Positions 15,892 to 23,735 of a stretch of DNA of 34,885 bases are shown one piece after another. The notes beneath the pieces are model-generated. The model saw only the letters and a list, made by a program, of their open reading frames with translations. It searched no databases and was not told where the DNA came from. How positions within the stretch are numbered: position 1 is the first letter of the stretch; each line of letters starts with the position of its first letter. The DNA is from Gammaproteobacteria bacterium (GTDB taxonomy: Bacteria; Pseudomonadota; Gammaproteobacteria; Burkholderiales; Burkholderiaceae_C), in assembly GCA_025359085.1 (NCBI GenBank), contig JANYHL010000075.1:1-34885 (forward strand), in the 5' to 3' direction. The translations under genes and the position numbers were made by a program.

Positions 15892-16128
15892 TTATAGGCT
15901 TTGATTCCGCGTTTGACCCAAACCGCAACACCTCGTGTGCTTGCCGCTTTCCTGAATCGGAGGGCAGGGATTTGTGCCGTAGGAGCAAAACACGCAGCAG
16001 TCTCCCGGCAGCGGTTGAAGCACCGCGTGGTAGTACGTACATTCGTAAAACCATTGACAGGCATTCGTGGGCATGATCTCGCTTTTGCAAGATCCACACT
16101 CAGGGCACGTCAGCTTGGACTCCCGCGT
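15892..16128 (-). CDS. GDCCVxC-domain cysteine-rich small protein (start codon doubtful)
   Basis: Protein of up to 78 residues in the GDCCVxC (seleno)protein family, small metal-module proteins of unknown function that often sit beside mercury or other heavy-metal genes. It has CPECG near the N-terminus, then MPTNACQWFYEC, then the signature GDCCVFCSYGTNPCPPIQ. All signature positions are cysteine here, with no in-frame TGA, so no selenocysteine. Similarity begins upstream of the first ATG (16074). The ribosome-binding sequence AAGGA overlapping the merP stop is followed five bases later by ACG (16128-16126), where ATG would be expected. Either ACG is used, or only a 60-residue form starting at 16074 is made, or the gene is decaying. 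As I recall the family, a second cysteine should follow in the FYEC-x2-C position; here it is replaced (CTYY). Confidence 0.6.
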   Translation of the reverse strand, partial: TRESKLTCPECGSCKSEIMPTNACQWFYECTYYHAVLQPLPGDCCVFCSYGTNPCPPIQESGKHTRCCGLGQTRNQSL

Positions 16129-16136
16129 TGCGGTCC

Positions 16137-16457
16137 TTAATTCGCAGTCCCTACCACCGTGGACGGGTAACCCGCATTCTTCGTGGATTCAGTCAAGGCT
16201 CCGACATTGGTTTTCGCGTCGTCAAAGTTCACCACCGCCTGCCGTTTTCCAAAGTTCACTTCGGCTTGGCTGACACCGGGTACTTGCGACAAAGCCTTTT
16301 TTAGGGTGATGGGGCAGACCGGGCAATCCATGGACGGAATTGCTAAAGTAACCGTGGTGGGTGCGGCGCTGGCCGCCAAGGACGTGCCCGTGAGGAGGAT
16401 GGCAATGCCGGCCGTAACGAGTATTTTTTTGGCTTGCGGCCGAATTTGTGTTTTCAT
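16137..16457 (-). CDS. merP: Periplasmic mercury-binding protein MerP
   Basis: Exported heavy-metal-associated (HMA) domain protein of 106 residues. A signal peptide (KKILVTAGIAILLTGTSLAA) ends near ASAAP. The mature part has the metal site SMDCPVCPITLKKAL (Cys45, Cys48), with VPGVSQAEVNFGKRQAVVNF and the AGYPSTV ending typical of MerP. MerP binds Hg(II) in the periplasm and passes it to MerT. Metal-site glycine-methionine-threonine (GMTC) of classical MerP is SMDC here. It follows merT with a 12-base gap. No merA or merR is present in the window, so the module could bring metal in without visible detoxification, or serve another metal. Confidence 0.92.
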   Translation of the reverse strand: MKTQIRPQAKKILVTAGIAILLTGTSLAASAAPTTVTLAIPSMDCPVCPITLKKALSQVPGVSQAEVNFGKRQAVVNFDDAKTNVGALTESTKNAGYPSTVVGTAN

Positions 16458-16469
16458 GGGAACGTCCGT

Positions 16470-16841
16470 TCAGTAAAACCAGGGAGCTATCAAAGGGAAG
16501 AGCAGGGTCACGAGCAATAGCATGCAGACCCCCGCAAAGAGAATTTGGTAGGCACGCCGCACGCCTGGCAAGACACACAATTCACCCGGCGCACATGGGA
16601 CCACCGGACGCCAAACACGGTTACCGGCGAAGAACAAGGCGACCCATGCCGCAACAATGAATATCGGTTGATAGGGCTCCAGCACCGTGAGCTTGCTGAT
16701 CCACGCTCCCGAAACCCCCAGCGTTATCAGGACCAGCGGCCCCAGGCAGCAGGTGGACGCCAGAAATGCAGCAAGTCCTGCGGTCACCAGACTGCGCAGA
16801 CCGGTTTTGTCGCTGGTTTTTTCTGCTTGAAATGCATTCAT
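16470..16841 (-). CDS. merT: Mercuric transport protein MerT
   Basis: Inner-membrane protein of 123 residues with three hydrophobic helices that carries Hg(II) into the cytoplasm. The first-helix cysteine pair in STCCLGPLVLITLG (Cys31, Cys32) and the loop pair CAPGELC (Cys83, Cys89) match MerT. So does SKLTVLEPYQPIFI. A GGAG lies 12 bases before the ATG, which is a long spacing. Only about 37 bases separate the start from the dpp terminator and no MerR-type operator (dyad with 19-bp promoter spacer) is visible, so how it is transcribed is unclear. Confidence 0.93.
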   Translation of the reverse strand: MNAFQAEKTSDKTGLRSLVTAGLAAFLASTCCLGPLVLITLGVSGAWISKLTVLEPYQPIFIVAAWVALFFAGNRVWRPVVPCAPGELCVLPGVRRAYQILFAGVCMLLLVTLLFPLIAPWFY

Positions 16842-16878
16842 GGCGTCATCTTATCTCCGTGCTCAACTGGTTTGATAT

Positions 16879-16906
16879 AAAAAAAGCCGGAGTGAACCGG
16901 CTTTTT
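16879..16906 (-). terminator. Rho-independent terminator after dppA
   Basis: Stem AAAAAGCCGG / CCGGCTTTTT with a six-base loop (16881-16906). On the reverse strand it is followed by seven T residues, 20 bases after the dppA stop. It can end the dpp transcript before merT. Confidence 0.85.
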
Positions 16907-16925
16907 GGGTCAGGTAACTTGAGGC

Positions 16926-18563
16926 TTACTCTTTGATGTCCACGCCGTAGAAGGTGTGACGTGCAAACGGGCTGAGTTTGAAGTCAATCACTTCCTTGCG
17001 CACCGGCTTGATCTGCACGGCGTGCGCAATGGTGAACCAGGGCGCTTGTTCCTTGAAGATCACCTGGGCTTTTTCATACAGTTTGCTGCGCTCGGCCTGG
17101 TTGGATTCAACCTTGGCCTTGCTGATCAGGTCTTCAAAGGGTTTGAAGCAGAACTTGGCGACATTGGAGCCATTGGTTTTGGCCGAGCTGCAGCCCAACA
17201 AGGTGTTGAGGAAGTTGTCCGGATCGCCGTTGTCGCCGGTCCAGCCCAGCATGCCCATCTGGTGTTCGCCCGCCTGCATGCGCTTGCGGTACTCGCCCCA
17301 TTCAAAGCTCTTGATCTCGGCTTTGACGCCAATCTTGGCCAGATCCGCCTGCATCAATTCCGCAATGCGCTTGGCATTCGGGTTGTAAGGGCGCTGCACC
17401 GGCATCGCCCACAGGTCGGTCGTGAAACCATCGGGCAGTCCGGCGGCGGCTAGCAGTTTCTTGGCGGCGGCGGGGTCGAACGGATCATCCTTGACCGCGT
17501 TGTTGTAAGACCATTGGGTAGGCGGAATCGGGTTCTTGGCCGCCATGCCGGTGCCGAGGTAAACCGCGTCCACAATGGCTTGCTTGTTGATGGCCATGTT
17601 GATCGCTTTTCGCACGCGCACGTCATCGAATGGCTTCTTGGTGGTGTTGTACGCCAGATAGCCGACATTCAAACCGGGTTGCTCCAGCACGACCACGTTC
17701 GGGTCCTTGCGGATGGCGGGCATGTCGGCCGGGTTGGGGTAGGGCATCACATGGCATTCGCCTTTTTGCAGCTTGGCCCAGCGCACCGACGCATCGGGGG
17801 TAATGGCGAAGATCAGGTCATCAATCTTGGCCTTGCCGGCCCAGTATTGAGGAAATGCCTTGTAGCGGATGAGTGCGTCTTTCTGGTACTGCACCAGCAT
17901 GAACGGGCCTGTGCCGATGGGTTCCTGGTCCAGCTTTTCGGGGGAGCCCGCCTTGACCATGGCAATGGCGTACTCCTTGGACTGGATGCCGGCGTATTGC
18001 ATGGCCAGGTTGGAGAGAAACGGGGCCTCTGCCTGGTTCAGCGTGATCTTGACGGTGTAGTCGTCCACCTTGTCGACTGATTTAAGCAGCTTGGGCATGC
18101 CCATGTCGTTGAAATACGAGTGGTTGGAGCTGGTGACCTTGAAGTAAGGGTCTGATTCCTTCCACTGACGTTCAATGGAAAAAATGAAGTCGTCGGCGTT
18201 GAAGTCGCGCGAGGGTTTAAAGGTCTTGGTGCTGTGCCACTTGACGCCCTTGCGCAGGAAGAAGGTGTACTCCGTGCCATCTTTTGAGATCGTCCAGCGT
18301 TCCGCCAGGCTCGGCATGACCTTGGTGCCACCGCGTTCGAACTTGACCAGGTTGTCGTAAATTTGTTCCGTGGCATCAAAAGAGGTGCCGGTGGTGTTCA
18401 CGCTGGGGGCAAAATTTTCCGGGCTGCCTTCTGAACAGTACACCAGCGTTTTGGCCGAGGCCGAGGCCGACGCCAGTGCCAGCAGGGCGGGCAATGCCAC
18501 GGCGCACAGCACACCAGGCTTGACACCGAATTTTCGGCGTGCGTTTGATTTTGAACCGGTCAT
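16926..18563 (-). CDS. dppA: Dipeptide ABC transporter substrate-binding protein (DppA)
   Basis: Periplasmic solute-binding protein of 545 residues (family 5) that captures dipeptides, and in E. coli also haem, for the Dpp importer. A signal peptide (about residues 1-37, ending ASASASA) leads to KTLVYCSEGSPENFAPSVNT, almost the same as the mature N-terminus of E. coli DppA. Further DppA-like stretches are RKGVKWHS, ITPDASVRWAKLQKGECHVM, PGLNVGYLAYNTTKKPFDDV and WGEYRKRMQAGEHQMGMLGW. The start at 18563 has AAGGAGT eight bases upstream. It is the last gene of the dpp operon, 19 bases after dppF, whereas in E. coli it is the first. A terminator follows. Confidence 0.96.
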   Translation of the reverse strand: MTGSKSNARRKFGVKPGVLCAVALPALLALASASASAKTLVYCSEGSPENFAPSVNTTGTSFDATEQIYDNLVKFERGGTKVMPSLAERWTISKDGTEYTFFLRKGVKWHSTKTFKPSRDFNADDFIFSIERQWKESDPYFKVTSSNHSYFNDMGMPKLLKSVDKVDDYTVKITLNQAEAPFLSNLAMQYAGIQSKEYAIAMVKAGSPEKLDQEPIGTGPFMLVQYQKDALIRYKAFPQYWAGKAKIDDLIFAITPDASVRWAKLQKGECHVMPYPNPADMPAIRKDPNVVVLEQPGLNVGYLAYNTTKKPFDDVRVRKAINMAINKQAIVDAVYLGTGMAAKNPIPPTQWSYNNAVKDDPFDPAAAKKLLAAAGLPDGFTTDLWAMPVQRPYNPNAKRIAELMQADLAKIGVKAEIKSFEWGEYRKRMQAGEHQMGMLGWTGDNGDPDNFLNTLLGCSSAKTNGSNVAKFCFKPFEDLISKAKVESNQAERSKLYEKAQVIFKEQAPWFTIAHAVQIKPVRKEVIDFKLSPFARHTFYGVDIKE

Positions 18564-18582
18564 CTTGTGGACTCCTTCGGGG

Positions 18583-19587
18583 TTAATGCTGCGGCGCAGC
18601 GGGTTGGATGAATTGTTCAGCCTCGTGGCAGGCCACCTGGCGCCCGGCCAGTTCGCGCAATACGGGGCGCTCCAGATGACAGCGGGCCACCACATTCGGG
18701 CAGCGCGTCGAAAATACACAGCCGCTCGGTGGGTTCAAAGGCGAAGGCAGTTCGCCCTTGAGCACGATGCGCTGGCGGCTGATGCCACCGCCGGCCAGGC
18801 CGGGGGTGGAGGCCAGCAGCGCCTGGGTGTAAGGATGAAGCGGCTGCCCGAAGACGGTATTTTTCTCACCCTGTTCGACGGCGTGGCCGAGGTACATGAC
18901 CAGCAGATCGTGCGCAATGTGGCGCACCACGCCCAGGTCGTGCGAGATAAACAGATAGGCCAGGCCCAGCTCTCGTTGCAAGTCGCCCAGCAAGTTCAAA
19001 ACCTGCGCCTGAATCGAGACATCCAGGGCCGACACCGGCTCGTCGGCCACGATCACCGCCGGCTTGAGCATGAGGGCGCGCGCAATTGCCACGCGCTGGC
19101 GCTGGCCGCCTGAAAACATATGCGGGTAACGATCGTAGTGTTCCGGGCGCAAGCCAACCAGGGCCAGCATGGCGCGGGCCTGCTCAGCGCGTTCGGTCGG
19201 TGTCAAGGTGGTGTTGATTTCCAGCGGCGCTTCCAGAATGGCGCCGATCTTTTTGCGCGGATTCAGTGAGCCGTAGGGGTTTTGAAACACCAGTTGCACG
19301 GCACGGCGCAGCGCGTGGCGCTCAGTGGTGCTGGCTTTCACCACGTCGATGTTGTTCAGGCGCAGTTCACCGGCAGTGGGTGTTTCGATCAGGGAGACCA
19401 TGCGCGCCAGCGTCGATTTGCCACAACCCGACTCACCGACGACCGCCAGTGTTTTGCCCGCGTGCAGTGTGAATGAGACGCCGCTGACGGCTTGTAGTTG
19501 ATCGGCGGTGTGAAGAAAGCCTCGGCTTATTTTGTAGACCTGGCGCAGATTCCGGGCCTCGACCACGGGTGTATCAGATGCGCTCAT
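18583..19587 (-). CDS. dppF: Dipeptide ABC transporter ATP-binding protein (DppF)
   Basis: Cytoplasmic ATPase of 334 residues, one of two in the Dpp importer. Motifs are Walker [10 protein letters not shown], the Q-loop in [17 protein letters not shown], the signature [14 protein letters not shown], Walker [13 protein letters not shown], and the H-loop FISHDLGVV. The C-terminal oligopeptide/dipeptide domain holds cysteines in [14 protein letters not shown]. Its start overlaps the dppD stop in ATGA (19584-19587), which indicates translational coupling and fixes the start. An in-frame ATG at 19665 lies inside dppD and is not needed. Confidence 0.95.
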   Translation of the reverse strand: MSASDTPVVEARNLRQVYKISRGFLHTADQLQAVSGVSFTLHAGKTLAVVGESGCGKSTLARMVSLIETPTAGELRLNNIDVVKASTTERHALRRAVQLVFQNPYGSLNPRKKIGAILEAPLEINTTLTPTERAEQARAMLALVGLRPEHYDRYPHMFSGGQRQRVAIARALMLKPAVIVADEPVSALDVSIQAQVLNLLGDLQRELGLAYLFISHDLGVVRHIAHDLLVMYLGHAVEQGEKNTVFGQPLHPYTQALLASTPGLAGGGISRQRIVLKGELPSPLNPPSGCVFSTRCPNVVARCHLERPVLRELAGRQVACHEAEQFIQPAAPQH

Positions 19588-20552
19588 GCGTTTTCTCCCA
19601 GCGGAAACTGGCAGCGCACCATGCCGGCATGCCACGGGCGCAGGGGCGGGCGTTGGGCGCGGCAACTGTCCACCGCATAGGCGCAGCGCGGAGCAAACAG
19701 GCAGCCGCCGGGCCGGTCATACAGGCCAGGCACCATGCCGGGAATCGTGGCCAGGCGGCTCACGCCGTCGCTGCGCTCGGGCATGGCGGACATCAGCGCT
19801 TCGGTGTAGGGGTGGTGAGGCGTCGTAAACAGGGACTGCGCGGTCTGCTCTTCCATGATTTGGCCGGCGTACATCACCGCCACGCGCTGCGCCATCTCTG
19901 ACACCACGCCCATGTTGTGTGTGATCAAAACAAGCGCCATGCCGCGCTCTTTTTGCAGGCTGCGCAGCAAATCCAGAATCTGTGCCTGAATGGTGACGTC
20001 CAGCGCCGTGGTGGGTTCATCGGCGATCAGCAACTTGGGGTTGCAGGAAATGGCCATGGCGATCATCACGCGTTGGTTCATGCCGCCCGACATCTGGTGC
20101 GGATAGGCCTTGAGACGGCTCTCTGGCGCCGGAATGCCCACTTGCTCCAGCAGTTCGATGGAGCGGCGTTTGGCCGCCTTGCCATCGAGCCCGAGATGCA
20201 GCTTGAGCGTCTCGGCGAGTTGAAAACCAACGGTGAAGCAGGGGTTGAGACTGGTCGTGGGTTCCTGGAAAATCATCGCCACGTCTTTGCCGGTCAGTTG
20301 GCTGCGCTCACTGGTGGAGAGCTTCAGCAGGTCGTGCCCGTCAAAACGCAGTTTGTCGGCGGTGACCACGCCGGGATAGGCCACCAGGCCCATCAAGGCC
20401 ATCATGGTGACGCTTTTGCCTGAGCCGGATTCGCCAACAATGCCCAGCACATCACCGGCGTTGAGTGACAGGCTGACCCCTTCGACCGCGTGCATCACAC
20501 TGTTGGTCGAAGGAAAGTCGACGGACAGATTTTCTATTTCAAGTAGAGCCAT
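19584..20552 (-). CDS. dppD: Dipeptide ABC transporter ATP-binding protein (DppD)
   Basis: Cytoplasmic ATPase of 322 residues, partner of DppF. Walker A is [10 protein letters not shown], followed by [18 protein letters not shown], the signature [15 protein letters not shown] (the degenerate form usual in DppD/OppD), Walker [13 protein letters not shown] and the H-loop LITHNMGVV. The C-terminal region carries cysteines in [14 protein letters not shown], a site that binds an iron-sulphur cluster in some homologues. The start at 20552 gives [13 protein letters not shown]; an earlier in-frame ATG (20612) overlaps dppC. Confidence 0.95.
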   Translation of the reverse strand: MALLEIENLSVDFPSTNSVMHAVEGVSLSLNAGDVLGIVGESGSGKSVTMMALMGLVAYPGVVTADKLRFDGHDLLKLSTSERSQLTGKDVAMIFQEPTTSLNPCFTVGFQLAETLKLHLGLDGKAAKRRSIELLEQVGIPAPESRLKAYPHQMSGGMNQRVMIAMAISCNPKLLIADEPTTALDVTIQAQILDLLRSLQKERGMALVLITHNMGVVSEMAQRVAVMYAGQIMEEQTAQSLFTTPHHPYTEALMSAMPERSDGVSRLATIPGMVPGLYDRPGGCLFAPRCAYAVDSCRAQRPPLRPWHAGMVRCQFPLGENA

Positions 20553-20568
20553 AAAAGTAAGTGGGCTT

Positions 20569-21477
20569 TCAGCGCTTGAGTTTGGGATCAAACGCGTCGC
20601 GCAGACCATCACCGAGCAGGTTGAAGGCCAACACCGTGATCAAAATTGCCAGACCGGGGAAGGTCACCACCCACCAGGCGCGCAGCACAAACTCGCGCGC
20701 ATCGGCCAGCATGGTGCCCCATTCGGGCGAGGGCGGTTGTGCACCCAGCCCTAGAAACCCGAGCGCCGCAGCATCCAGAATGGCAGTCGAGATGCCCAGC
20801 GACGCCTGCACAATCAAGGGTGCGGTGCAGTTGGGCAGGATTTCGTTGAACATCAGGCGCAGGTGACCCGCGCCATTCATGCGCGCAGCGGTCACATAGT
20901 CTTTAGTCGCCTCGGAAATCACGGCGGCGCGCGTGATGCGCACATAGTGCGGCAAAACCACCACCGCCACCGCGAGCATGGCGTTCATCAGGCCCGGGCC
21001 CAAAATGGCCACAATCACAATCGCCAGCAACAAGCTTGGCAGCGTCAGGATGATGTCCATCATGCGCATCACGGCGACCTCAAAGATACCCCGAAAATAA
21101 CCTGCGGTCAGCCCCAAAATAGTGCCGATGATCACCGACAGCGTGACCACCGCCAGGCCAATCGCGAGTGACAGACGGGCTCCGAAAATCAGGCGCGAGA
21201 GAATGTCGCGGCCGATGGCGTCGGTGCCCAGCCAGTGGGCGCTGGAACCCTCGGCCTGCCAGGCGGGCGGCTTCAGAAAGACACTGGGGTCGGTCAGGTC
21301 GGGTGCATAAGGCGCAATCAAGGGTGCAAACAGGGCAAGCAAGAGCACCAGCAGCACAATCCCCAAGCCGCCGACGGCTCCATTGTTAACGCTGAAATAA
21401 CCCCAGAACTCACGCAAGGGGCGCGGCGGCTCCAGGGCTTCGTCGGTATGCAAACTGGTCAAACTTGTGCTGGTCAT
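20569..21477 (-). CDS. dppC: Dipeptide ABC transporter permease (DppC)
   Basis: Inner-membrane permease of 302 residues. A cytoplasmic N-terminus is followed by [20 protein letters not shown] and a first helix, the OppC N-terminal domain. Then comes [20 protein letters not shown], a strong DppC/OppC signature, with further helices. The ATPase-contact (EAA) loop is [20 protein letters not shown]. It pairs with DppB to form the channel. It follows dppB by 7 bases and precedes dppD by 16 bases. Confidence 0.95.
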   Translation of the reverse strand: MTSTSLTSLHTDEALEPPRPLREFWGYFSVNNGAVGGLGIVLLVLLLALFAPLIAPYAPDLTDPSVFLKPPAWQAEGSSAHWLGTDAIGRDILSRLIFGARLSLAIGLAVVTLSVIIGTILGLTAGYFRGIFEVAVMRMMDIILTLPSLLLAIVIVAILGPGLMNAMLAVAVVVLPHYVRITRAAVISEATKDYVTAARMNGAGHLRLMFNEILPNCTAPLIVQASLGISTAILDAAALGFLGLGAQPPSPEWGTMLADAREFVLRAWWVVTFPGLAILITVLAFNLLGDGLRDAFDPKLKR

Positions 21478-21484
21478 TCTGGCC

Positions 21485-22489
21485 TCAGTGCCTGATGCGG
21501 GGGTTGATGATGCCGTAAGTGACGTCTACCAGCAGGTTGACCGCCATCACGATCATGCCCAGCAGCAGCATGCCACCTTGCAACACGGGGTAGTCGCGCC
21601 GCCCAATGGCCTCAATCAGCCACTTGCCCACCCCGGGCCAGGAAAAAATAGTTTCGGTCAGGATGGCACCGGTAAACAGCACGCCCACTTGCAGACCGAT
21701 CACGGTGATCACCGGAATCAGTGCATTGCGCAAGGCGTGCAGACCGACCACGCGCAGGTTGGACAGGCCCTTGGCGCGCGCGGTGCGGATGTAGTCTTCT
21801 CCCAACACCTCCAGCATGGCCGAACGTGTCATGCGGGCAATCACCGCCAGTGGATTGGTGCCGAGCACGATGGTGGGCAGGATCAGATGGGTGAAGGCGG
21901 ACCAGAAGGCTCCTTTGTCGCCGGCCAGCCAGGTGTCGATCAGCAGCAAGCCGGTGACGGGCTCAATGAAATACTGCACCGCAATTCGCCCGGACACCGG
22001 CGTCAGGTCAAGTTGCACTGAAAACAGCAGGATCAGCAGCAAGCCCCACCAGAAGATCGGCATGGAATAACCCGTGAGTGACACGCCCATCACGCCGTGG
22101 TCGAATATCGTATTTCGTCGCACTGCCGCCAGAATGCCCGCCGGAATGCCCAGCAACAAGGCAAACAAAATGGCGCACAGCGCGAGTTCAATGGTGGCGG
22201 GGAACAGCGTCAGGAACTCACTCAGCACCGGCTCGTGGGTGATGATCGATTTTCCCAGATCACCCTGCAACACACGACCGATGTAAATGCCGTATTGCAC
22301 CAGCACCGGGCGGTCCAGCCCGTATTCTTTGAGCAGGGTGGCGTGGCGCACGGCATCAATGCCGCGTTCGCCGGCCAGGGTTTCAATCGGATCCCCTGGC
22401 ACCAGGCGAATCAGGAAAAACGCCACCATGGTCATGCCGATGAAGGTCGGGATGATCAGGCTGAAGCGGGTTAAGAGAAAACGCAGCAT
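21485..22489 (-). CDS. dppB: Dipeptide ABC transporter permease (DppB)
   Basis: Inner-membrane permease of 334 residues and first gene of the dpp operon. The N-terminus MLRFLLTRFSLIIPTFIGMT and LIRLVPGDPIETL are typical of DppB. The large periplasmic loop contains KEYGLDRPVLVQYGIYIGRV. The EAA loop reads DYIRTARAKGLSNLRVVGLH. The final helices end TYGIINPRIRH. The next gene upstream on the same strand is the SWIB gene, whose terminator (22536-22561) lies just before dppB, so the dpp promoter must lie within about 50 bases of its start or the operon depends on read-through. Confidence 0.95.
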   Translation of the reverse strand: MLRFLLTRFSLIIPTFIGMTMVAFFLIRLVPGDPIETLAGERGIDAVRHATLLKEYGLDRPVLVQYGIYIGRVLQGDLGKSIITHEPVLSEFLTLFPATIELALCAILFALLLGIPAGILAAVRRNTIFDHGVMGVSLTGYSMPIFWWGLLLILLFSVQLDLTPVSGRIAVQYFIEPVTGLLLIDTWLAGDKGAFWSAFTHLILPTIVLGTNPLAVIARMTRSAMLEVLGEDYIRTARAKGLSNLRVVGLHALRNALIPVITVIGLQVGVLFTGAILTETIFSWPGVGKWLIEAIGRRDYPVLQGGMLLLGMIVMAVNLLVDVTYGIINPRIRH

Positions 22490-22535
22490 GTTTCAGGGTT
22501 TGGGTGATCGGGCGAAGCGTGGATCATGCCAGAAG

Positions 22536-22561
22536 AAAAAAGCCGACTTGCGTCGGCTTTT
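22536..22561 (-). terminator. Rho-independent terminator after the SWIB gene
   Basis: Stem AAGCCGAC / GTCGGCTT with a four-base loop, followed on the reverse strand by a run of T residues (complement of 22536-22541). It lies 22 bases after the stop of the SWIB-domain gene and separates it from dppB. Confidence 0.85.
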
Positions 22562-22582
22562 GCGGTAGGCAGCGAAAGCTGC

Positions 22583-23029
22583 TTACTTCAGGTGCTTGCC
22601 AATCAGGCCAGCCATCTCAAACATCGACACCTGCATCTTGCCAAAGACTTCTTTCAGTTTGGCGTCGGCATTGATCATGCGTTTATTGACGGCGTCTTGC
22701 AGCTTGTTCTTCTTGATGTAAGTCCACAACTGCTTGACCACCTCGGTGCGCGGCAGCGGGCCAACGCCCACGATGGCTGCCAGCGCGGCGCTGGGCGTCA
22801 GGGCCCTCATGAAGGCGGCATTGGCCGTGCGTTTTTTAGCGGGTGCTTTTTTGACAATAACTTTCTTGGCCGGAGCGGCTTTTTTAGCCGGTGCAGCTTT
22901 TTTTGCCGGAGCCTTGACGGCTACTTTTTTAGCCGGAGCGGCTGTTTTTGCCGGAGCGACTTTCTTGACCGGTGCTACTTTTTTAGCGGGAGCAGCTTTT
23001 TTTGCCGGTGCTTTCTTTGCAGTTGCCAT
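22583..23029 (-). CDS. SWIB/MDM2-domain protein with histone-H1-like Lys/Ala/Pro tail
   Basis: Protein of 148 residues in two parts. Residues 1-67 or so are a low-complexity basic tail made of repeats such as KKAAPAKK and KKVAPAKK, like the tail of histone H1 and bacterial HC1-type proteins. Residues 75-148 form a SWIB/MDM2 domain: ALAAIVGVGPLPRTEVVKQL, then WTYIKKNKLQDAVNKRMINA and FGKMQVSMFEMAGLIGKHLK. The SWIB fold is known from eukaryotic chromatin-remodelling complexes and from chlamydial proteins. A DNA-binding or nucleoid role is likely from the tail but not shown. The start at 23029 has AGAAGGA at good spacing; an in-frame ATG at 23083 adds a non-conserved leader. A terminator follows. 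Confidence 0.9.
   Translation of the reverse strand: MATAKKAPAKKAAPAKKVAPVKKVAPAKTAAPAKKVAVKAPAKKAAPAKKAAPAKKVIVKKAPAKKRTANAAFMRALTPSAALAAIVGVGPLPRTEVVKQLWTYIKKNKLQDAVNKRMINADAKLKEVFGKMQVSMFEMAGLIGKHLK
22838..23026 (-). repeat. Low-complexity A-P-A-K-K coding repeats
   Basis: Imperfect tandem units of about 15-24 bases (GCCGGAGCGGCTTTTTTAG-like on the forward strand) encode the basic tail of the SWIB protein. Unit number is likely to vary between strains by slippage. Confidence 0.7.
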
Positions 23030-23213
23030 GATTGTTTGTCCTTCTGAAAGTTGATGAGTCACCAGTAAAAACGGCTTCCTCACTGGTGCGGTGGATGCTA
23101 CTGGAGAATGGCTGTGTTTCCAAGGGGAAAATCCTGTATTTCATTGGGAAATGTTGTTTTTTTTGGTTTGTGCGCTTCGACTCTACAATTTTGCTGCTTA
23201 AAGGACATGAATC

Positions 23214-23735
23214 ATGACCCCAACATTCACCACTTGTGATTTGTGCGATGCGTATAAAAACGATGTTTCCGGTGCTTTGCGGGTGTTGCCCCCGGTGTTC
23301 CGGGACTTCGGCGGCGTGCACCATTTTTGCGGACCGGTGGTAACCGTCAAATGCTTTGAAGACAACTCGGGGGTCAAGGCGGCCGTCGAGTCAGTGGGTT
23401 ATCAAGAGACGCCAGCGGGGCGCGTTGGCAAAGTGCTGGTGGTCGATGGCGGTGGCTCTTTGCGGCGCGCCTTGCTGGGTGGCAAGCTGGCGGCGGCCGC
23501 GGCCCGAAATGGCTGGGCCGGCCTGGTGATCGATGGTTGCGTACGTGACGTGCGCGAACTGGCTGCGTTGGGTCTGGGCATTCGCGCGCTGGCGTCGATG
23601 CCGTTGCCAACGGAAAAACGCGGTGAAGGGCACCACGACATTGCGCTGCAAATCCAGGGTGTCTGGGTGCGACCCGGCGACTGGCTCTATGCCGATGAAG
23701 ATGGCATGGTGCTGGCTGCCAGTCGTCTCATTTGA
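23214..23735 (+). CDS. rraA: RraA family protein (RNase E activity regulator / HMG aldolase fold)
   Basis: Protein of 173 residues with the RraA fold. TCDLCDAYKNDVSGALRVLP is the typical N-terminus. VVDGGGSLRRALLGGKLAA and GLVIDGCVRDVRELAALGL hold the conserved Arg/Asp positions that bind metal and substrate in aldolase members. The ending GDWLYADEDGMVLA is also typical. Such proteins are either regulators of RNase E or 4-hydroxy-4-methyl-2-oxoglutarate/oxaloacetate-type aldolases, and sequence alone does not decide. AAAGGA precedes ATG at 23214. Its 3' end overlaps the convergent EamA gene by 8 bases. Confidence 0.9.
   Translation: MTPTFTTCDLCDAYKNDVSGALRVLPPVFRDFGGVHHFCGPVVTVKCFEDNSGVKAAVESVGYQETPAGRVGKVLVVDGGGSLRRALLGGKLAAAAARNGWAGLVIDGCVRDVRELAALGLGIRALASMPLPTEKRGEGHHDIALQIQGVWVRPGDWLYADEDGMVLAASRLI

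Noticed and set aside
15892-16128. Possible selenocysteine in the GDCCVxC protein
   Set aside because: All signature positions are TGC or TGT codons; there is no in-frame TGA.
18583-19665. Upstream start for dppF at 19665
   Set aside because: It would overlap dppD by about 80 bases with a non-conserved leader, while the ATGA overlap at 19584-19587 gives the family N-terminus.
22838-23026. Repeats in the SWIB gene as a CRISPR array
   Set aside because: The units are imperfect, lack unique spacers of constant length and encode a continuous basic tail.
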